Made by a program: the position numbers and the translations under genes. Positions 59,190 to 64,000 of a DNA stretch of 64,000 nt are shown here, piece by piece; the stretch's first letter is position 1; every line of letters starts with the position of its first letter. The stretch is from CALLJL01 sp964627255 (lineage in GTDB: Bacteria; Acidobacteriota; Aminicenantia; Aminicenantales; CALLJL01), in the NCBI GenBank assembly GCA_964627255.1, contig CAZVIN010000062.1:13335-77334 (forward strand). The letters are read 5' to 3'. Below the pieces are notes generated by a model. The model had not been told where the DNA came from. It ran no database searches and saw only the letters and a program-made list of their open reading frames with translations.

Positions 59190-59638
59190 AGTCTTGTTTC
59201 TAAGGCGGATGTTTGGAAGGAAGGTTTGCGGAGTTCTTTTTGCTTCCTTGTTTCTTTGAGAACTCTTTTCAACCGGCTTCCAAAATCCTGTGAACTCATG
59301 GTTTTCGCGCCCGAAAGCCGACCCGCTACGCGGAGCTCCCGGTCTGAAGTCACTAAGGTTATAGTCGAAGGTTGAGGGCTCTGCTCGATTATTTTAAGAA
59401 TTAATTGGTCGGCTTTAACCCCTTCTTCAGGGAAAAAAACTTTGAATTTTGACCAGCGACAACATTGAGCAGCTAGGTCAGAGTCAGGTGGGCCGTCAAA
59501 GACAATCCAGAGCCGCTGGCGAGTGGCTCGTTGAAAGAGCCAGAGCTGTCCCAGGAGCTCGAAGCGACTGCGCGGGTCCTTCTGGCCGAAGCTGGAAATA
59601 ACGCCGCTGAGATTATTACCGTCGATGAGAAAGGGCAT
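59162..59638 (-). CDS. NYN-domain (YacP-like) putative RNase
   Basis: A 158-residue PIN-like nuclease domain. The acidic residues expected of the site are Asp6 (FLIDGNNL), Asp50 (IVFDGPPD), Asp77 (VKADQLI) and Asp98 (TLVTSDRELR). YacP acts as an RNase in Gram-positive mRNA or rRNA turnover; the target here is unknown. It ends inside the start of the DUF2520 gene. Confidence 0.83.
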   Translation of the reverse strand: MPFLIDGNNLSGVISSFGQKDPRSRFELLGQLWLFQRATRQRLWIVFDGPPDSDLAAQCCRWSKFKVFFPEEGVKADQLILKIIEQSPQPSTITLVTSDRELRVAGRLSGAKTMSSQDFGSRLKRVLKETRKQKELRKPSFQTSALETRLWLETLTKK

Positions 59639-59652
59639 TAAGGCCCCGGCAA

Positions 59653-60306
59653 TTAAAGACGGTAAACTTCGCCCGGCCGAAGGATGATCACTTCTGCCCG
59701 GGAACCGACGAGTCGCCGCAACTCTTCAGGGTCAGCGTTAACAATGGGGAAAGTGCCATAATGAATAGGAATTACTCGTTTTGTCTTGAGAAATTCCACG
59801 GCCTTGGCGGCTGAGGGCACGCCCATCGTGTAGCGGTCACCTATGGGAAGAAAGGAAAGGTCCGGCTCAAAGAATTCGCCGATAATCGTCATATCATATG
59901 TTAAGCCAGTGTCGCCAGCATGATAAACCCTTCGCCCATCCATTTCGACCACCACACCGGCGGCCGTGCCTCTTTCGGCAGAATGGAGAGCTGGTACCAT
60001 ATGAACTTTAACCCCCTTAACTTCAACGGTTCCACCGATATTCATCCCTTCGGCCAGAAGACCTTGAGCTATGGCCTCAACGGCGATTTCGTGGATGGCG
60101 ACAACCGTGGCGCCAGTGCGGCGGGCGATTTCAAAGGCATCCCCGCGGTGGTCACCATGGTCATGAGTAACAATAACGATATCAGCCTGGTCTATCTCTT
60201 CTGCTTTGACTGCAGCTGCCGGATTGCCTGTGAGAAAGGGGTCGATAATAACTGTTCTTGACCCTTTGACTTTGACGGCTGCGTGGCCGAGCCAAGTTAA
60301 TTCCAT
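59653..60306 (-). CDS. UPF0173-type metallo-beta-lactamase-fold hydrolase
   Basis: A 217-residue metal-dependent hydrolase. Ligands are THDHGDH, the His of PALHS, Asp in HAGDTGLTYD and the last His in IPIHYGTFP. The substrate of this family is not established. I start at the ATG at 60306 after GAAGGAGG; the open frame continues upstream to 60381, but that would run into the HIT gene. Confidence 0.9.
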   Translation of the reverse strand: MELTWLGHAAVKVKGSRTVIIDPFLTGNPAAAVKAEEIDQADIVIVTHDHGDHRGDAFEIARRTGATVVAIHEIAVEAIAQGLLAEGMNIGGTVEVKGVKVHMVPALHSAERGTAAGVVVEMDGRRVYHAGDTGLTYDMTIIGEFFEPDLSFLPIGDRYTMGVPSAAKAVEFLKTKRVIPIHYGTFPIVNADPEELRRLVGSRAEVIILRPGEVYRL

Positions 60307-60334
60307 TTTCGCCTCCTTCAGAAAATATCCGGCC

Positions 60335-60682
60335 TTATCCGGGCGGCCAGGAAAAGCGTCGACCGCCCAGCAAATGGACATGGAGATGAAAGATTGCCTG
60401 CCCGGAATCTGGGCCGGTATTTATAACCAGACGATAGCCGGTTCTATCGATTGCTTTCTCCTTAGCTAATTTAGCGGCGATTGTCAACAATCGGCCGAGA
60501 AGCGACTCTTTGTTTTCGGGAACATGAGCGAGCGAAGCGTAATGCTCCTTGGGGATGATTAGAAGATGCACCGGGGCTTGAGGGTTAATATCTTCAAAGG
60601 CCAAAACGGCCTCATCTTCATAGACCAGCCGGGCTGGCTCTTTTTGGTCTCGTACTCGACAGAAGATACAAGCTGGCGTCAT
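60335..60682 (-). CDS. HIT-family nucleotide hydrolase
   Basis: A 115-residue protein with the histidine triad HLHVHLLGGR, an N-terminal Cys pair (CIFC) and LLIIPKEHYASL. HIT proteins of this HinT-like type cleave aminoacyl or phosphoramidate links from AMP. It overlaps murA by four bases, which suggests cotranscription. Confidence 0.92.
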   Translation of the reverse strand: MTPACIFCRVRDQKEPARLVYEDEAVLAFEDINPQAPVHLLIIPKEHYASLAHVPENKESLLGRLLTIAAKLAKEKAIDRTGYRLVINTGPDSGQAIFHLHVHLLGGRRFSWPPG

Positions 60683-61959
60683 CGGAGCGCTTCTTTTTCT
60701 GTCGAAATTCTTTCGATGGACGCGCCCAGGAGTTTCAGTTTTTCTTCAATTCGTTCATAACCTCTGTCTAAATGTTCAACTTCGTTGATAATTGTTTCTC
60801 CTTTAGCGATCAAACCAGCTAGAACCAAGCAAGCCGAGGCCCTTAAATCAGTGGCCGTGGTTTCCGCTCCGGAAAGAGGCGTTTTCCCTTTGATAATAGC
60901 TTTATCGCCGTGGACTTCGATGTTGGCTCCCAGACGCAGGAGCTCGTTAACGTGAAGGAAACGGCGGTCAAAAATGGTCTCGGTGATGATCGAAGTTCCG
61001 TTGGCCTGAGTCATCAAGACCATGAATTGAGCTTGCATATCGGTGGGAAAACCAGGATAGGGAGAGGTGATGATATCCTGAGGTCGAATTTCTTCGCTAC
61101 CCTGGACGCGGAGGGAACCGTGATTTGCCTCTTCTATTCGAGCTCCAGAGTAGCGGAGTTTTTCGATAGTCGTCGTCATGTGGTCTGACCTCACCTGACG
61201 CAAATAAATGTCACCCTTGGTCAGGGCGCCAGCAATCAGGAAGGTGCCAGCTTCAATCCGGTCAGGAATGATTTCGTGGAAGGCGCCGCCCAGCTCATCC
61301 ACCCCCTTGATGCGGATCGTTTCCTCACCGACCCCGTCAATTTTAGCCCCCATCTTTATTAACAGCTCACAGAGATTAGTGATTTCAGGCTCCTGAGCGC
61401 AGTTCTTCAACAGCGTTTCTCCTTCAGCCAGGGTGGCCGCCATAACGAGATTTTCGGTTCCGCCAACGGTCTTTTTTTCAAATTCAATAGTGCTTCCCCG
61501 CAACCTTCTGGCTTCGGCTTTAATATATCCATGTTCGAGAAAAAAATTAGCCCCGAGTTTCTCCAGACCGTGCAGATGAAGGTCAATGGGCCGGGACCCG
61601 ATGGCACAACCTCCGGGGAGAGCGACTACCGCCCGGCCGTAGCGAGCTAAAAGCGGCCCTAACACCAAGATAGAGGCTCTCATCGACCGAACCAATTCGT
61701 AAGCCGCCTCATGACAAGCAATTTTGGGGGTGGTTATGTTTAAAGTATTGCCTTCGATTTTATATTCAGCGCCCAGCTCTGACATCAGAGTGAGAATAGT
61801 AAAAACATCCTTAACCAAGGGAACATTTCGCAAATGGATCGTTTCTTGGGTTAATAAAGAAGCGACGATCGCTGGCAGGACCGCGTTCTTTGCTCCGCTA
61901 ATCGTCACTTCACCCCGCAGAGGTCTCTCCGGCGTCCCCACTATCCTTATTTTTTCCAT
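60679..61959 (-). CDS. murA: UDP-N-acetylglucosamine 1-carboxyvinyltransferase
   Basis: A 426-residue EPSP-synthase-fold enzyme for the first committed step of peptidoglycan synthesis. The N-terminal SGAKNAVLPAI, the active-site loop with Cys in PGGCAIGSRPIDLHL (the target of fosfomycin) and PGFPTDMQAQFM are intact. No good ribosome-binding site precedes the ATG. Confidence 0.96.
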   Translation of the reverse strand: MEKIRIVGTPERPLRGEVTISGAKNAVLPAIVASLLTQETIHLRNVPLVKDVFTILTLMSELGAEYKIEGNTLNITTPKIACHEAAYELVRSMRASILVLGPLLARYGRAVVALPGGCAIGSRPIDLHLHGLEKLGANFFLEHGYIKAEARRLRGSTIEFEKKTVGGTENLVMAATLAEGETLLKNCAQEPEITNLCELLIKMGAKIDGVGEETIRIKGVDELGGAFHEIIPDRIEAGTFLIAGALTKGDIYLRQVRSDHMTTTIEKLRYSGARIEEANHGSLRVQGSEEIRPQDIITSPYPGFPTDMQAQFMVLMTQANGTSIITETIFDRRFLHVNELLRLGANIEVHGDKAIIKGKTPLSGAETTATDLRASACLVLAGLIAKGETIINEVEHLDRGYERIEEKLKLLGASIERISTEKEALR

Positions 61960-62161
61960 AGATTCTAACTGCTTTCTTTGGCCTCATTTTAATGCAGACC
62001 CCTCAGGAATTCAAGGAGGTCTAATTAGGAGCGATTTGTTTGGGGGGACTTGCAGCTTTTTCTGCTACGGCTGAAAAGATTGTTCAGAAGAGCAAAGTAA
62101 TTGGTGATTTATAGAGATTAGAGTCAAATTGGTGTAGAAAGGTCCGTTTCCGACAACTGAT

Positions 62162-63568
62162 TCAGAGCGATTTTAAAGCTTGTTCTAAGTCAGCTATAAT
62201 ATCCGCCGGGTCTTCTGCTCCGACACAGAGGCGAATGAGTTGCGGCGGAATGTCCGCTTTTTGGCGAGCCTCCTCTCCCTGCTGTTGATGGGTGGAGATG
62301 GCCGGTATCGTCGCTACGCTTTTCAGCCGGCCCAGGTCAGTGGCTCGAAAGATTAGCCGCAGGCGGTCGAAAACTTGCCTGGCCCTCTCTGGTGGACCCT
62401 CAACTCGAAAGCTCATCAGATGGCCATAGCGATTGATTCCCTGCCCGCTGCCATCGTCAGAATCAACCAGCCGCAGGTATTTTTGGGCCAGAGGATGATA
62501 CCTAAAATCAGGCAAACCGAGGTAGTCTACCTGGTAAACCTGGGGCTGTTTTTTCAGAAACTCAGCCACTTGAAGCGAATTGCGACTGAGGATATCCATT
62601 CGCTGGCGGAGAGTGCGGACCTCTTGGAGCGCCATCATGGCATTGAAAGGGGAAGGTGAAGGGCCGTGGTCCCGACAGGGAAGAAATTTGACGTATTCGG
62701 CAAAGCTTTCTTTGAAAAGAGGGTGGTCGTTTTTCACCTTAGTTATTATGGGCTTTCGGCTGATTAAGGCCCCGCCAATGGCTAACCCGCCAGCTGTGAT
62801 GGATTTGGTCAAAGAATGGACGACGATATCAGCTCCATAAGCAATTGGTCGCATCAAAGCGGGGGTGGCGCAAGTGGCGTCTATAATCAGCGGGATTTCC
62901 CAGGAATGGGCTAAATCGGCTAAAGCTTTGATGTCAGCAAAGGCCTGCTGGGGATTACTGGGCGCTTCCACGTAGAGAAAGCGTGTCTCCTCGTCAATTT
63001 TAGCCCGCCATTCCTCTAAGTCATCAGGGTTTGACACCCACCTTACTTCTATTCCCCTTTCCTGGCCTTTGCGGACTGAAAAATGCTGGTAGGTACCGCC
63101 ATAGAGCTGGACAGACGAGACGAAGTTAATTCTTTCCGGTCCCGACTTCTGTTTAACCAAGAAGGGGTCGACCGCCATGGCAATAGCCGACATTCCGGAA
63201 GCGGTGACCAAACAGGAAGTATCAGACCCAGTTTGATAACCTTCCAGAAGGGCCAGAACCCATTCCAAATAATAAGTCGTTGGATTGGCAATACGCGTGT
63301 AGCACCAAGTGGGAATAAGGTAGGCTAAGGCGGCTTCTAATTCGTCGGAGTCTCGATAAGCCTGAGAGGTAGCCAGGTAAAGGGGCTCAATAATTGCCCC
63401 CTGATTGCGGTTCAGCGCCTCTTCCACTGAGTAAAGCCCATGGACAGCAATGGTATCGAAGCGATAACCCTTAACGCGGGCTTTCAGGGCGGCTTGCTCG
63501 GCCAGCCATTGTTGGGCTTGTTTGATGTATTTCTGGACCCCTGGGCTATAATTGGAATCATCACTCAT
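62162..63568 (-). CDS. Cys/Met metabolism PLP-dependent enzyme
   Basis: A 468-residue fold-type I enzyme. The PLP-binding Lys is in VHSLTKSITAGG. SGMSAIAMAV and the Asp in PLIIDATCATP are in the expected places. It is longer than usual (about 390-430) because of about 40 extra N-terminal residues. Candidates are O-acetylhomoserine sulfhydrylase, cystathionine gamma-synthase or methionine gamma-lyase; the sequence alone does not decide. AGGGGAGG precedes the ATG. It stands alone. Confidence 0.88.
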   Translation of the reverse strand: MSDDSNYSPGVQKYIKQAQQWLAEQAALKARVKGYRFDTIAVHGLYSVEEALNRNQGAIIEPLYLATSQAYRDSDELEAALAYLIPTWCYTRIANPTTYYLEWVLALLEGYQTGSDTSCLVTASGMSAIAMAVDPFLVKQKSGPERINFVSSVQLYGGTYQHFSVRKGQERGIEVRWVSNPDDLEEWRAKIDEETRFLYVEAPSNPQQAFADIKALADLAHSWEIPLIIDATCATPALMRPIAYGADIVVHSLTKSITAGGLAIGGALISRKPIITKVKNDHPLFKESFAEYVKFLPCRDHGPSPSPFNAMMALQEVRTLRQRMDILSRNSLQVAEFLKKQPQVYQVDYLGLPDFRYHPLAQKYLRLVDSDDGSGQGINRYGHLMSFRVEGPPERARQVFDRLRLIFRATDLGRLKSVATIPAISTHQQQGEEARQKADIPPQLIRLCVGAEDPADIIADLEQALKSL

Positions 63569-64000
63569 AATACCTCCCCTGTTGATACCAAAGAATGTTA
63601 TTAAAGCTCATGAATTTTTTATTAATACCTTAATAACTAAAAAGTCAAACAGAAAGAAATTCGGAGTCAAAAAGCAGGCCAAAAGTCCAGGCTTTTTAAT
63701 TCGAATTATTCTCTTGTTTTTGACCATAAAAACCTGTTGAACTGAGGAAAGCAGCCCCGGACCGAAGGAAATAAGCCAACGAAAGAGAAACGAGGGAAGA
63801 GTCACGGAAGAGCATGGCCGGGCTTAAAAATATTTAATTAAGTTGCTGTTGTCCAAAGGAGCCGCATATCAAACAATTGGTTAAAAAGCTCCACGCCTCC
63901 CAAATATCGGCGTAATTTATCCTCTTTGTTTAAACCTTCTTTAGCCTTCAATGGGCTTTATGCCGGCTTAGGTTGCTATGGATGAAAAGGATATCGTTCA
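63569..64000. other. Intergenic end of the window, with a possible gene start
   Basis: No complete gene is seen. An ATG at 63978 opens a plus-strand frame (MDEKDIV) that runs off the window, but it has no clear ribosome-binding site. The rest contains AT-rich runs and nothing that I recognise. Confidence 0.35.

Overview
The window is a 64 kb stretch of bacterial chromosome (bacterial tRNAs, L21/L27, MurA, MurB, ObgE, RsmI). It suggests an uncultured strict anaerobe with an H2-centred redox metabolism. Gene content (HdrABC modules, group 3 NiFe hydrogenases, NADH-binding NuoE/NuoF-type subunits, an unusually compact NAD-glutamate dehydrogenase, secreted TPR proteins) fits lineages such as Candidatus Aminicenantes, but that placement is inference. 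No insertion sequence, prophage or CRISPR array was seen.

Layout. 1-1745: the 3' part of a phosphate ABC transporter (pstC end, pstA, pstB). 1920-4796: NAD-specific glutamate dehydrogenase. 5675-12221 (+): a six-gene module hdrC-hdrB-hdrA(N-half)-nuoE-nuoF-nuoG/hdrA(C-half) with a sigma54-type promoter. 12276-15999 (-): hypA, hypB, a hydrogenase maturation peptidase and three two-component proteins. 16400-20843 (-): a group 3b NAD(P)H-linked NiFe hydrogenase whose large subunit is fused to a maturation-peptidase-like domain. 21118-24460 (-): an NtrC-type regulator and its sensor kinase. 24553-27414 (-): a group 3c MvhADG-type hydrogenase. 27514-38115 (-): a second NuoEF/split-HdrABC module with an embedded set of [FeFe]-hydrogenase-like sensor, ATPase, DRTGG and PHP genes. 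38484-43051: gatCA, a lipoprotein, tRNA-Lys, tRNA-Glu, an HD-GYP regulator, a possible structured RNA and tRNA-Val. 43111-64000: housekeeping genes (sensor kinase, rplU-rpmA-obgE-nadD-rsfS-rlmH-dksA-like-comF, hsp20, rsmI, split NAD synthetase, murB, murA and others).

How it works together (inference). The 5675-38115 region reads as one redox hub. Two NiFe hydrogenases exchange electrons between H2, NAD(P)H and ferredoxin. Two paralogous Hdr modules carry NADH-oxidising subunits fused or linked to a HdrA that is physically split into two polypeptides, a likely flavin-based electron-bifurcating machine. The Hyp proteins and peptidase mature the NiFe sites. The NtrC-type regulator probably drives two sigma54 promoters (at 16027 and 20923) that share the same TAACTW-N13-WAGTTA inverted repeat at the same distance upstream.

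The points most worth checking are the hydrogenase large subunit/peptidase fusion, the split HdrA joined to a NuoG-type head, the shared sigma54 promoter and enhancer architecture, and a response regulator whose phospho-acceptor Asp is replaced by Glu.
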